Assembly (NCBI GenBank): GCA_963803265.1
Contig: CAWDLZ010000002.1
Location: forward strand, 368,727 to 432,726
Direction: 5' to 3'
Source: CAIKMD01 sp963803265
Lineage (GTDB): Bacteria > Pseudomonadota > Alphaproteobacteria > ATCC43930 > CGMCC-115725
Length of the DNA stretch: 64,000 bases
Shown here piece by piece: positions 1-9,405 of this stretch. Numbering within the stretch: the first letter of the stretch is position 1; each line of letters starts with the position of its first letter. Under the pieces are notes generated by a model. The model was not told where the DNA came from. It made no database searches and worked only from the letters and a program-made list of their open reading frames with translations. The position numbers and the translations under genes are program-made.

Positions 1-107
1 TCGCCGACGCGCGCCTCACCGATGCCGAAAAACGGGCGATCCTCGAGGGTAACGCCAGGCGCATCCTCGCGCGAGTCAACAATCGGGTTGCCGCCGCGGC
101 GGAGTAA
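1..107 (+). CDS. Amidohydrolase-family protein, C-terminal fragment (5' end outside window)
   Basis: Only the last 34 codons are present, read from base 3 to a TAA at 105-107. The peptide contains ILEGNARRIL near its end. This matches the closing helix of amidohydrolase-2 (ACMSD-like) proteins, and the two complete family members later in the window end in the same way (IERGNALKLF and VERDNAIRLI). Substrate and metal site cannot be judged from this piece. It points away from the HAD gene, which converges on it with about 50 bases between. Confidence 0.5.
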   Translation, partial: ADARLTDAEKRAILEGNARRILARVNNRVAAAAE

Positions 108-156
108 GCGAGCCGGCTATATCGTCTGCCGGCCGCTGCTCCGCCGGCGCGGCCGG

Positions 157-813
157 CTAAGGCACGAGGCGGGGCGCGATCGCGGCAAGCTCCGTGAAGC
201 GCCGCGCTACCGCTGCTGCGCCTTGCGCCATGACTTCTGGGCCATAACCCCAAGCCGCGAAGATCGACGGAATTCCGGCGGCCCTTGCCGCTGCGATGTC
301 GTTGGCGTGATCGCCAACCATGGCCGCGCGCGCCCGCGTTCCGCCGGCGGCGGCAATCGTGCCGAGGAGGGGCGCCGGGTCGGGTTTTCTCGCCGCGAAA
401 GAGTCGCCGCCGCCGACGAAGGCGAACCACGCTGTCAGCTCGAGCGCCGCCAGCACCGCGGCGGCCGCACCGGCGGGCTTGTTGGTGCAGATGGCGAAGC
501 GCCAGCCAGCTCCGGCGAGGCTCCGTAATGTCGGGGTGACGCCGGGATAGGGGCGCGTCTCGATCGCGGCGTGCGCGGTGTAATCGGCCACGAACGCGTC
601 GAGATCGCCGGCCCGGGCACGCGCGCCCGTGGCGGCGAGGGCGCGCTCCAGGAGCCTTGCCGCGCCGTCTCCAACCATGGGTCTGATGGCGTCTAAAGCG
701 AGCGGCGGCAGGGCGCGCGCGACGAGCAGCCGATTGAGGGCAGCGCCGAGATCGGCGAGGGAATCGACAATCGTGCCATCGAGGTCGAGCACCAATATCG
801 GCGGCGGAGCCAT
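157..813 (-). CDS. HAD-superfamily phosphatase, phosphoglycolate phosphatase-like
   Basis: A 218-residue cytosolic hydrolase that should remove phosphate from a small metabolite such as 2-phosphoglycolate. All HAD motifs are visible: DLDGTIVDS at residues 10-18 (nucleophile Asp10, acid/base Asp12), Thr in ICTNKP (motif II), Lys in RKPDP (motif III) and GDHANDI (motif IV). A cap domain lies between motifs I and II, as in the Gph/PGP subfamily. The frame extends 16 codons upstream to 861, but the ATG at 813 is preceded by AAAGAG at a normal distance and places the first strand correctly. Transcribed divergently from the YqgE gene with about 60 bases between. The exact substrate is not shown by sequence. 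Confidence 0.8.
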   Translation of the reverse strand: MAPPPILVLDLDGTIVDSLADLGAALNRLLVARALPPLALDAIRPMVGDGAARLLERALAATGARARAGDLDAFVADYTAHAAIETRPYPGVTPTLRSLAGAGWRFAICTNKPAGAAAAVLAALELTAWFAFVGGGDSFAARKPDPAPLLGTIAAAGGTRARAAMVGDHANDIAAARAAGIPSIFAAWGYGPEVMAQGAAAVARRFTELAAIAPRLVP

Positions 814-875
814 ACTCTTTGACTTTTCCCGAGCGGCGTGGGAAGAGCGTTCTATCATCATTCCGGCGGCGACGC

Positions 876-1496
876 ATGAAATCGGTGCGGTTGACGGCTC
901 TCACCTTGGCGATTCTCGCAACACCGGCCGTGCCCGGCGCGGCCCCGAGCGCGAGCGATTCCGGTTCCCCGGAAAAGTTCCTCACCGGCCGGCTGCTCGT
1001 CGCCGCGCCCGACATGGGCGATCCGCGCTTCGAGCACGCCGTGATCTTGTTGATTCACCACGACCAGGGCGGCGCCATCGGCATCATCGTCAATCGCCCA
1101 TCCGAGGAGCAGTCCTACGCCGACCTGCTCGGCGATCTCGGCCAGAATAGCGATGGCGTCGCGGGCAAGGTCGAGGTCTATGCCGGTGGCCCGGTCGAGC
1201 CGCGCATCGGCTTCGTCGTTCACAGCGCGGAATATCATCGGTCCGAGACCATGGACGTCAACAGCAAGGTCGCCGTCACTTCGAGCCCGGCCGTTTTGCG
1301 CGACATCGCGGGCGGCCACGGGCCGCAAAAATTCATCATCGCCTTTGGCTATGCCGGTTGGGGACCGGGTCAGCTCGAAAGCGAGTTGAAGCAACAGGCT
1401 TGGTTCACCGCCCCTGACGACCCGACGCTGCTTTTCGACGAGGACCGCGCGACGCTGTGGCAGAGCGCCCTCGACCGGCGCGAGCGCTCGCTTTAA
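876..1496 (+). CDS. YqgE/AlgH family protein with predicted signal peptide
   Basis: A 206-residue member of the YqgE/AlgH (DUF179) family, whose molecular role is not established. The family core is clear: FLTGRLLVAAPDMGDPRFE, then a GGAIGIIVNRP segment, a YAGGPVEP segment and a late FGYAGWGPGQLE. The chosen ATG gives an N-terminus MKSVRLTALTLAILATPAVP followed by small residues. That resembles a cleavable Sec signal peptide, which is unusual for a family normally thought cytosolic. An upstream start at 819 would bury this segment, so 876 is preferred. The 3' end is overlapped for 92 bases by the convergent MetE-like gene. Confidence 0.8.
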   Translation: MKSVRLTALTLAILATPAVPGAAPSASDSGSPEKFLTGRLLVAAPDMGDPRFEHAVILLIHHDQGGAIGIIVNRPSEEQSYADLLGDLGQNSDGVAGKVEVYAGGPVEPRIGFVVHSAEYHRSETMDVNSKVAVTSSPAVLRDIAGGHGPQKFIIAFGYAGWGPGQLESELKQQAWFTAPDDPTLLFDEDRATLWQSALDRRERSL

Positions 1497-2736
1497 GCCG
1501 CGCCGGTTTGCCGGCGGGCTTGGGCACGGGTTTTCTGGCTCGGTTGCGTGCGGCGCCAAAGAGCGCCTTCGATGCGATCCGCGCGCCCTCTGCCAGCGCT
1601 TCGAGTTTTGCCCACATGATGCTCGGGTGAACGCGGCGCATGAACGGGCCCTGGGCAAAGCCGCAATCGGTGCCGGCGATCACGTTCTCGCGCCCGACCA
1701 CGTTCGCGTAGCGCGTGATGCGCTGGGCGACCAGTTCGGGATGCTCGACCACGTTCGTGGCATGGCTGATGACGCCGGGAATGAGAATCTTGCCCTTCGG
1801 GAGCTTGACGTTCTGCCAGACTTCCCACTCATGTTCGTGGCGAGGGTTGGCGCCCTCGATCACGTAGGCGCCGGCACGTACTTTGAGGATCAGATCGACG
1901 ATGTCGTTCAACGGGACGTCGGTGACATGCGGGCCCGGCCAGCTTCCCCAGCAAACGTGATAGCGGATGCGGTCCTCGGGGAGTCCCGCGAGCGCGTAAT
2001 TGAGCGCGTCCACGTACATGCCGACCCATCGACGGTATTGCGCGAAGGTCTTGGGCGGCACCTGGCGGTCATAGGTCACGGCGGCGCGCGCGTCGTCGAT
2101 CTGCACCAATAGCCCGGCATCGACGATCATCTTGTATTCGGTCCGCATCGCGTCGGCGATGGCCTGCACCAGCTGTTCTTCGGTCTTGTAATACTCGTTC
2201 TTGCGATCGGGGATGGCGCTGGCGGGCGCCGCGACCGGCAAGAATCCCTCCGCGACGGTTACCGCGCCGAGCGCCGCCTTGAAATTATCGATATCGCGCC
2301 GCAATTCGGCTTGGCCGGTATAGGCGATCGGGCCGACGCAGACGGCGTCGCCGCCGCGCGCGCCGCCGTCGCGGGCATCGAGCTCGGCATAGAATTCCGC
2401 GAATCGCTCGCGGTCGGCGCCGTAAGCGTAAGGATCGCGGCCGGACGGCGACGGGCGCAATTCGAAGCCGCTCAAGCGTTCCAGAACATATTGCGACCAG
2501 CTGATCGACTTGCCGAACTCGCCGTCGCTCACGACATCGATGCCGGTTGCCGCCTGCCGCGCCACCACGGCGGCGACGCTCTCCTTCAAGCATCGCGCAT
2601 AGGCGGCTTCGTCATAGGCCTCCCGCCGCTGCTTGGCGCGTAGGAAGGTCAGCAATTCGGGCGGCCGGATCAGGCTGCCGACATGGGTCGTAAGAATTCG
2701 TCGCTCGCTTCGCTTCATGCCTGGGGTCACTTCCAT
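1405..2736 (-). CDS. Cobalamin-independent methionine synthase II (MetE core)-like protein
   Basis: A 443-residue protein related to the C-terminal catalytic half of MetE, which moves a methyl group from a folate to a zinc-bound thiol; homologues such as epoxyalkane:CoM transferase use other thiols. The zinc ligands expected of the family are present: His-x-Cys in YHVCWG, Glu in VIEGAN and Cys in GTDCGF. The start RILTTHVGSLIRPPELL is typical. The last ~50 residues form a Lys/Arg/Ala/Pro-rich tail that runs 92 bases into the convergent YqgE gene, an odd extension. The start at 2736 follows GAGAGA and overlaps the stop of the upstream paralogue by 10 bases, suggesting translational coupling. 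Physiological acceptor unknown. Confidence 0.72.
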   Translation of the reverse strand: MEVTPGMKRSERRILTTHVGSLIRPPELLTFLRAKQRREAYDEAAYARCLKESVAAVVARQAATGIDVVSDGEFGKSISWSQYVLERLSGFELRPSPSGRDPYAYGADRERFAEFYAELDARDGGARGGDAVCVGPIAYTGQAELRRDIDNFKAALGAVTVAEGFLPVAAPASAIPDRKNEYYKTEEQLVQAIADAMRTEYKMIVDAGLLVQIDDARAAVTYDRQVPPKTFAQYRRWVGMYVDALNYALAGLPEDRIRYHVCWGSWPGPHVTDVPLNDIVDLILKVRAGAYVIEGANPRHEHEWEVWQNVKLPKGKILIPGVISHATNVVEHPELVAQRITRYANVVGRENVIAGTDCGFAQGPFMRRVHPSIMWAKLEALAEGARIASKALFGAARNRARKPVPKPAGKPARLKASARAGRGRSATASRGPRRKAASGRQGR

Positions 2737-3846
2737 ATTTCTCTCGCCGCGCTCACCAAATGAGCGAGCTTGCGCTCCTCATCCGCAGCCGTGAAGCGGT
2801 CAACGTCCGAGGTCGAGGCGAAACCGCATTGCGGGCTCAGACAGAGCCGATCCATGTCGATGAAGCGCGCGGCATCCGCGACGCGCCGCTTCAATTCGTC
2901 GAGCGGCTCGAGCGCCTTCTGCTTGGTGCTCATCAGGCCTAGAACGACGGTCTTGGTCTTGGGCACATAGCGCAGCGGCTGGAAATCGCCGGCGCGCTCG
3001 GTATCGTATTCCAGGAAGAATCCGTCGAAATCGAGCTTCTGGAACAGGGCCTCGGCGACCGGATCGTAACCGCCGGTCGCCTGGCCGTGCCCGGAATTGC
3101 CGCGGCAAAGATGAATGCACAGGGTCATGTCCTGGGGCCGATCCCGCACCGAGGCATTGATCAGATCGACATAGTCGTCGATCAATTTCTTCGGGTCCTC
3201 GCCGCGCGCGCGAACCACGTCCTGGTTTCGCGGATCGCACAAGACGGCGAGCGGCACTTCATCGACCTGAAGATACTTGCAGCCCAGCGCGGCGAGATCG
3301 GCGATCTCTTCCCGGTAGATCGCCGCGATATCGGCGAAATAGGCCTTACGGTCGCCGGCATAGGGCGACTTCGCCAAGCCCTTGTCGCCGGTGAAGAAGT
3401 GATTGACGGTCGGCGAGGGAATCGTCGCCTTGGCCATGCGCCTTGTCGCCTTGATAAGGAAGGCGAAATCCTCGGCCGTGATGGTCTCCCGCCGCTTCAA
3501 TTTGTTGAACGGCGTAAGGGACGGGCACGCCGCGCCGCGTCTCGCCCGAGAACTCGGTAAAGGTGAAGGAGCTAGGCATCCGGTCGGTGCTGTAGCCGGC
3601 GACGCGCTCGAAGAACCGATCACGCCAGTTCTGCCGGCGGAACTCGCCGTCGGTGATCGCCTGCAATCCGACGCGCTCTTGCAGCGCGATCGCCTCGCGA
3701 ATTTCCTCATCCTCGAGCGCGCGCAGCTTTTCCGGCGGCAACTTGCCCTCGGCGCGCGCCTTGCGCGCATCGAGCAGGCGCCGCGGCCGCACCAGGCTCC
3801 CGACATGGTCGGCGCGAAACGGCGGATCGAGGTGGAGTTTCGTCAT
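2727..3846 (-). CDS. MetE core-like protein, frameshifted (one extra base near 3507-3510)
   Basis: Second MetE-core paralogue, about 372 residues once the frame is repaired. The N-terminal part (FRADHVGSLVRPRRLL to GVPVPYAV) is in the frame from the ATG at 3846; from NKLKRRETITAEDFAFL onward the protein is in the next frame. Deleting one base in GAAC at 3507-3510 (plus strand) restores a continuous family sequence. Zinc ligands are intact: His-x-Cys in CIHLCRGN, Glu in FFLEYDTE and Cys in SPQCGFAS. It starts 22 bases after the Rieske stop and its own stop overlaps the next paralogue's start, so the three form one transcription unit. The lack of other damage suggests sequence error rather than a dead gene. 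Confidence 0.7.
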
Positions 3847-3867
3847 CGCGCTTGGCTCCTTTCGCGA

Positions 3868-5205
3868 CTAGGCGCTTGCCGAGCCGTCGGGCCGGACGGT
3901 TCGGTTGAACCCCGACAGCGCGTCCGAGATGGCGTGGTCGTCCTCCATCTTCAGCCCCATCGCCTCCTCGTAAGCGTGCTTGACCCAGTCCGGTTGACCC
4001 TGCTGGAAAACGAAGCGCGTCGGCGAGACGTTGTCGAAAACGCTGCTGCTCATCAATTGCGCGCGGGTAAATCCTTCGATGAACTGCTTGCGGCCGACGA
4101 TGGGCAGCGGCACGCATTGATTGATCTTGGGATCGCGGATGACCGCCTTGGGGTCGCCGCCCTTGGCGACGGTTTCGATATCCGCGAGGAACCGGTTGCG
4201 GATCATGACGATGCCGCGGTCGCTGCGTCCCAAGTGCTCCTGGCTGCGGTCGGCGATAACGCCTTGTCCGACCCAGGCGGCGAAGTCCTGGTTCATCACC
4301 CCGTCGGTCAACCACTCGCCGGTCTTCTCATCGGTCACCGGACCATGCCAATAGGGGATGGCGTTCTGCCGATAGGGCTCGCGATCCTTGGGCACGCGGT
4401 TGAAGAACCAGCCGACGCTCAACGTGTTCTCGTCATCGAGCGGCACGCGCCATTCGAAATGGCCGCCAGTGAACAGGCAATTGGGCCACAGGCAGACGCG
4501 GCCGACCGACCACAGCGGATTATTCTCGTCGGTGTCTTCGCGCACGCGCTTATAGACGAAGCCGTACTCGAATTCCTCGAAGCCGACCTTCAAGTGCTTC
4601 GCGCCATAGATGCCTTTCTTGCCTTTGAGGCGCGCCGCCCAATTGGCGTGCATCCATTCGAAATGCACCGGATCGATCGAATTCTCCTGACCCTGGAGCC
4701 AGTTGCACGGGATTTTCGAGAACACGATCTGAACGAAGCCGTTCTTCCAAGTGAAGGGTTCCCAATCCGGCAGCAGCGGCTTGGGGCTGGGACCCAGATA
4801 AGCCCACAAAAGGCCGGCCTTCGGCTCCACCCGATAGGCCAAGAGCGGCGTCTTCTCCTTGTAGCGAGACTGCGGATCGGCGGTGTCGTCGAAAGGCTGT
4901 TCGAGGCATTGTCCCTGCTCGTTGAAGAGCCAGCCGTGATAGTGGCAGCGCAGCCCGCATTCCTCGGGAAAGCCGAAGGCCAAATCCGCGCGGCGATGCG
5001 GACAGTGCCGGCCGACAAGTCCGTAGTTGCCGCTCAAGTCCTTATAGAGCACCAGGTCTTCGCCCAAGAGCTGGACGCGTTTGGTGGGCTTCTCCTCGAG
5101 CTCGGCCGTCGCCGCGATCGGATACCAGTAGCGGCGCAGCAACTCGCCCATCGGCGTGCCGGCTCCAGTCTGGGTTAAAAGCTTGTTGCTGGTCTCAGTC
5201 AGCAT
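3868..5205 (-). CDS. Rieske [2Fe-2S] aromatic ring-hydroxylating oxygenase, catalytic (alpha) subunit
   Basis: A 445-residue terminal oxygenase of the phthalate/vanillate-type Rieske family: it uses electrons from a separate reductase and O2 to hydroxylate or demethylate an aromatic substrate. The Rieske ligands are Cys68 and His70 (GRHCPHRRAD) and Cys87 and His90 (RCHYHGW). The catalytic non-haem iron site is the N-x-x-D-x-x-H-x4-H pattern in NSIDPVHFEWMH. The start at 5205 follows GGGGAC and begins MLTETSNKLL, as in phthalate 4,5-dioxygenase-like proteins; further upstream ATGs give non-family sequence. No ferredoxin reductase gene lies in the window. First gene of an operon with two MetE-like genes, which suggests, as inference only, a demethylation role. 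Confidence 0.85.
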   Translation of the reverse strand: MLTETSNKLLTQTGAGTPMGELLRRYWYPIAATAELEEKPTKRVQLLGEDLVLYKDLSGNYGLVGRHCPHRRADLAFGFPEECGLRCHYHGWLFNEQGQCLEQPFDDTADPQSRYKEKTPLLAYRVEPKAGLLWAYLGPSPKPLLPDWEPFTWKNGFVQIVFSKIPCNWLQGQENSIDPVHFEWMHANWAARLKGKKGIYGAKHLKVGFEEFEYGFVYKRVREDTDENNPLWSVGRVCLWPNCLFTGGHFEWRVPLDDENTLSVGWFFNRVPKDREPYRQNAIPYWHGPVTDEKTGEWLTDGVMNQDFAAWVGQGVIADRSQEHLGRSDRGIVMIRNRFLADIETVAKGGDPKAVIRDPKINQCVPLPIVGRKQFIEGFTRAQLMSSSVFDNVSPTRFVFQQGQPDWVKHAYEEAMGLKMEDDHAISDALSGFNRTVRPDGSASA

Positions 5206-5336
5206 CGACGTCCCCATTGCTCTGCGCCAAGCTGATAGCCGCATAGGCATGGCCGATGATGGCGGCTTTCAACTGGCATCGACAAGATTTGCCGCCTAGT
5301 CTAGCACCGTCTTGCGGCGGAAAGGGAATGCGTCCA

Positions 5337-6371
5337 ATGAAGTTCGGCCTCTTCGACCATGTCAACCAAAGCGACCGCCCGCTCGCCCAGCAATTCGACG
5401 AAAGGCTGGAATTCGCGGCGGCGGCGGACGAGGCGGGATTTTATTGCCTCCACGTTGCCGAGCATCATGGCACGCCGCTCAACATGGTGCCTAATCCGGG
5501 CGTCTATCTGGCCGCGGTGGCGCGCGCGACCAGGCGGATCCACATGGGCCCGCTCGTCTTCCTGTTGCCGCTCTATTCGCCGCTACGCCTGATCGAGGAA
5601 ATAGCGATGCTCGACCAGCTGAGCCATGGCCGGCTCGAGGTCGGGGTTGGGCGGGGCGTGTCGCCCTTCGAGCTCAATTTCCACAAGGTCAAACACGAGC
5701 AGTCGCGTGAAATATTCCTCGATGCCTACGATTGCCTGCTCTATGGACTGACGCACGACCAGCTCGATTACGCCGGTCCGTTCTTCACCTACAGCAAGGT
5801 GCCGATGGTGCTGAAGCCCTTGCAGAAGCCCTATCCGCCGATCTGGTACGCCTCGTCCAACGACACCGGGGCGACCTGGGCCGGCGAGCGCGGTCTGCAT
5901 TTTGAGACTTTGGGCTCGATGGAAACGGCAAAGAAGAACATCGACACCTACAAGGCGGCCTATGCCAAGCGCGGCACCCCGGCCCATCCGAAGAGCGAAT
6001 TCCCGGGCGGCGTCGCGATTGGCGTGAATCGCCAGCTTGTCCTCGCCGATAGCGTCGAGGCGGCGCACAAGATCGCCCGGCCCGCGCATGAGCAGCATCA
6101 CGAGAAAATCACCTGGCTGTTGAAGCGCAGCGTGACCAGCCTCAATTACACTCATCAAATCGTCGGCGACTATGACGAAGCGGTGAAGGCAGGCACGGTG
6201 ATCGTCGGCACGCCCGACACGGTGCGCGCCGATATCGAGCGTCAGGTCGCGGCGCTAGGCGTCAATTATCTGTGCTTCGCCATGTTCTTTGGCAATATGA
6301 GCCTCGCGGACGCGCTGCGTTCGCAAGGCCTGTTCGCCAAGGAGGTGATGCCGAAACTGGCCGCACTCTGA
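5337..6371 (+). CDS. LLM-class (luciferase-like) flavin-dependent oxidoreductase, EHHG subgroup
   Basis: A 344-residue bacterial-luciferase-fold flavoprotein, expected to bind FMN or F420 and act as an FMNH2- or NADH-dependent monooxygenase or reductase. Family marks: FGLFDHVNQ at the start, HVAEHHGTPLNMVPNP, GPLVFLLPLYSPLRLIEEIA and LSHGRLEVGVGRG. It is closest within the window to the LLM at 29424-30451, with which it shares the EHHGTPL and PLRLI(D/E)EIAMLDQ blocks. Start chosen at the second of two nearby ATGs (5328, 5337) because GGAAAGGGA is then about 8 bases away and the protein begins MKFGLFDHV. Divergent from the Rieske operon; followed after 19 bases by the old-yellow-enzyme gene. 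Substrate unknown. Confidence 0.82.
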   Translation: MKFGLFDHVNQSDRPLAQQFDERLEFAAAADEAGFYCLHVAEHHGTPLNMVPNPGVYLAAVARATRRIHMGPLVFLLPLYSPLRLIEEIAMLDQLSHGRLEVGVGRGVSPFELNFHKVKHEQSREIFLDAYDCLLYGLTHDQLDYAGPFFTYSKVPMVLKPLQKPYPPIWYASSNDTGATWAGERGLHFETLGSMETAKKNIDTYKAAYAKRGTPAHPKSEFPGGVAIGVNRQLVLADSVEAAHKIARPAHEQHHEKITWLLKRSVTSLNYTHQIVGDYDEAVKAGTVIVGTPDTVRADIERQVAALGVNYLCFAMFFGNMSLADALRSQGLFAKEVMPKLAAL

Positions 6372-6390
6372 CGGGTTCGGCGGTCAAGCG

Positions 6391-8098
6391 TTGAATATTC
6401 TGCTCACGCCGGCCCGGATCGGCGCGGTCGCGATCAAGAATCGCATCGTCATGCCGCCGATGACGACGCGCCTGGCGGACGAAGCCGGCTTCGTCACCGA
6501 CGACACCGTCGCCTATTACATGGCGCGCGCGAGGGGCGGCACCGGCCTCATCACGGTCGAGATGGCGTCGCCCGAAAAGGCCGGCCGACATCGTCGGCGC
6601 GAGCTCGGCATCTATGACGACCGCTTCCTGCCGGGCCTCGATCGCCTGGTCCGCGAGATTCACGCCGGCGGCGCCATGGCCTCGATTCAGCTCGGCCACG
6701 GCGGCGGCCATACCCGCGAGGATATCTGCGGCGAGAACTCCTGTCGCGCCTTCCGCCATTCCGCATCCGGTGTTCGAGACCACCTTCGCAGTCGTCGTGC
6801 CCGAGGCGATGACCAAGGCGCGAATCGAATCTTGCATTGCCGCCTTCGCCGCCGCAGCGTGGCGGGCGCGGCAAGCGGGCTTCGACTGCGTCGAGATTCA
6901 CGCCGCGCATGGCTATCTCATCTCGCAGTTTCTTACCCCCTTCGAGAACCGGCGTACCGACGAGTATGGCGGCTCGCTGGAGAATCGCGCGCGGTTCGGG
7001 CTCGAAGTCCTGTCGGCGGTGAAGGCGGCAGTGCCGGGGATGCCGGTGATCTACCGCATCTCGGTCGAGGATTATTTTCCCGGCGGCCTGCCCTGGCACG
7101 AAGGCAGGCAGGCTGCGATCTGGGCGGCGGAGGCGGGGGCCGACGCGCTCCACATCGCGGCAGGGCATTACCGTTCGCTGCCCTCGGCCGCGCGCCAGAT
7201 CCCGCCTATGGCGCTGCCCGATGCGACTTTTCTCGACTATGCTGCTAGCTTAAAGCAGGCGGTCGGGGTCCCGGTGATCGCCGTCGGCCGGCTCGGCGAC
7301 CCAGCGGTGGCGACGGCGGCCGTTGAAAGCGGCAAGTGCGATTTCGTGGCGCTGGGCCGCACTCTGATCGCCGAGCCCGAATGGGTGGAGAAGCTGCGCC
7401 GCGGCGAGCCAGCGCGGCGCTGCCTCGCTTGCAACACATGCGTCGACGAGATGCGGGGCGGTGCGCGGCTCGGCTGTGTCGTCAATGCCAGGGCGGGCAA
7501 GGAATTGCTCTACGACCGCGCGAAAGCGCCTCGGGGCGAGCGCATCGCGATCGTTGGCGCGGGACCCGCCGGCCTGACCTATGCCGCCCTTGTGGCGGAG
7601 GGCAATCGGGTCACGGTGTTCGAGCGCGCCGCCAAAGCGGGAGGCGCCTTCCGCTATGCCGGCAAGGCGCCGCTGTTCCAGGATGTCGAAGCGAGCGCCC
7701 AATCCCTCAACCGCTATATCGATCAGCTCGTGCTCGCCTGCACCGCCAAGGGCGTCGATTTCCGTTATGGCGTCGATATTGCGCGCGCGCCCGACTCGCT
7801 CGCTGCGTACGACCGTATCGTTCTCGCGACCGGCGCCCGATATCGCTTCGGCCTCGGGCGCCTGCCGGCGATGCTGCTGGATCGCGGCGCGGCGCGTTGG
7901 CCCGGCCTCAACCGGCTCTTTTCGCGGGCCAGATTTAGAGACTGGCTCTATCACCGGGCCCGGCGAGGCACCGCCCGGTCCTTCAGCGAACTCGCAGCCA
8001 AAGGACAAAAGGTGATCGCGATCGGCGATGCGGTTGCGCCCGGCAAGAGCAAGCCGGCGATCGCGAGCGCGTTCGAGGCGGCTCTGCTCGGTTCCTAA
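6391..8098 (+). CDS. Old yellow enzyme / 2,4-dienoyl-CoA reductase-like NADH:flavin oxidoreductase, frameshifted (extra base near 6735-6738)
   Basis: About 568 residues after repair. An N-terminal FMN TIM barrel (ILLTPARIGAVAIKNRIVM, GHGGGHTRED, HAAHGYLISQFLTP, EYGGSLENR) is followed by a [4Fe-4S] motif CLACNTCV and an FAD domain starting IAIVGAGPAGLTYA. The reading frame changes at GAGAACT (6733-6739): before it the barrel ends EDICGE, after it TPVAPSAIP continues normally. Start is TTG at 6391. The C-terminal half is about 100 residues shorter than the usual ~670-residue enzymes: the second Rossmann fold that binds NAD(P)H is missing or much reduced, so electron supply may differ. The family reduces enoyl or enone double bonds. 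Confidence 0.75.
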
Positions 8099-9312
8099 GT
8101 TTCCCCGGCGCTGTCGTCGTGCCGTAGGCCAGCGGGCGTGGGGATGTCTTCCGTCGTCACGTCGTGGCCGAAGAGCCAGTCGCGGCTCACCCGCGGCTTG
8201 GGCGGCACGGACTGGTTTAGGTCAAATTGCTCGCGCGCCTGAAGCTGGACGCGCGCGGTGAAATCGCGTCGCAGGGATTCGTAAGTCTGGAGCGCCGCTT
8301 GCGTCTCGTGGCGATGCCGGTCGAGACAGCGCGCGAGAACATAGCTGTCCTCGACGGCCATTGCCGCGCCCTGCGCGAGGGTCGGGAGCATCGGGTGCGC
8401 GGCGTCGCCCAAGAGAGTGACCCGATGCCGCGTCCATTGCGGCAGCGGATCGCGGTCGAAGACGCCCCATTTGAACCACATCCTTGCATCGACTTGGTGG
8501 AACATCGCGATCAGCGTCTCGTGATAGCCGCGGTAGGCATCCAGCACTTCCGCAAGGCTGCTCGGGACGGTCCAGGATTCCTCGGCCCAACGGCCGGTGA
8601 CATGCCCGCAAAAGATGTTGAACACCTTGCCTGCGGAGATCGGGTAGCAGACGACGCGCCCCACCGGTCCAAGCCAGTTCACCGCGTCATTGGCGCCGAA
8701 TTCCTCCGCGCCGTCCGCGCCGAAGCGTCGCCCTATCAGTCGCTCGATCGGGAGCGTCGCGCGCCAACATTCCATCCCGGTATGGCGCGGCGCCTCTTCC
8801 CCGTAGAGGCTCTCCCGCACCTTCGAGCGGATGCCATCGGCACCGACGATGATATCGGCCTCGATTTCGCTGCCGTCGGCGAAGTGGGCGACGGCGAGAT
8901 TTTCCGTGGCGGTTACGCCGGTGCAGCGCTTGCCGAGATGGATCGCCGTCTCGGGTACAGGCCGCGCCAGGATTTTGAGGATCTCGCCGCGATGGACGGT
9001 GTAGTAGGGCGCGCCGAACCGCGCGCTCATGGCGTCCCGCATCCTCCCGCGCGAGAGGGATGCGCCATCGGTCCAGTTGAGCGTCAGCGCATGGACGGGC
9101 TCGCCGGCAATGGCGCGGAGATCGGCTTCGAGACCGAGGGCGCGATAGACCTTGACCACGTTGGGGCCGAGCTGAAGCCCGGCGCCAAGCTCGGTCAGCT
9201 CGGTGGATTGCTCGTAAAGCTCGACCTCGAAGCCGCGCTGTCGTAGCGCGGTGGCGGCGGTCAGGCCGCCGATGCCCGCGCCAATGACGGCGATGCGCCG
9301 CGTGCGGATCAT
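8095..9312 (-). CDS. FAD-dependent aromatic hydroxylase, salicylate/3-hydroxybenzoate hydroxylase-like
   Basis: A 405-residue class A flavoprotein monooxygenase that would hydroxylate a phenolic ring using NAD(P)H and O2. The ADP-binding GxGxxG is in RRIAVIGAGIGGLTAA (residues 6-21), the DG motif in VGADGIRSKVRESL, and the GD motif in LLGDAAHPMLPTLAQGAAMA, the arrangement of salicylate 1-monooxygenase and 3-hydroxybenzoate 6-hydroxylase. Its stop overlaps the last bases of the convergent old-yellow-enzyme gene. Divergent from another FAD hydroxylase, with 93 bases between holding both promoters. Ring position and substrate cannot be read from sequence. Confidence 0.83.
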   Translation of the reverse strand: MIRTRRIAVIGAGIGGLTAATALRQRGFEVELYEQSTELTELGAGLQLGPNVVKVYRALGLEADLRAIAGEPVHALTLNWTDGASLSRGRMRDAMSARFGAPYYTVHRGEILKILARPVPETAIHLGKRCTGVTATENLAVAHFADGSEIEADIIVGADGIRSKVRESLYGEEAPRHTGMECWRATLPIERLIGRRFGADGAEEFGANDAVNWLGPVGRVVCYPISAGKVFNIFCGHVTGRWAEESWTVPSSLAEVLDAYRGYHETLIAMFHQVDARMWFKWGVFDRDPLPQWTRHRVTLLGDAAHPMLPTLAQGAAMAVEDSYVLARCLDRHRHETQAALQTYESLRRDFTARVQLQAREQFDLNQSVPPKPRVSRDWLFGHDVTTEDIPTPAGLRHDDSAGET

Positions 9313-9405
9313 GCCGGCAATCTAGGGATTAGGGGAACCGCGTGTAAATTCGCCGACGGCGCAGCGATTTACAGCGCCGCCGAAACCGCCTAGGTTTCCG
9401 CGCCC

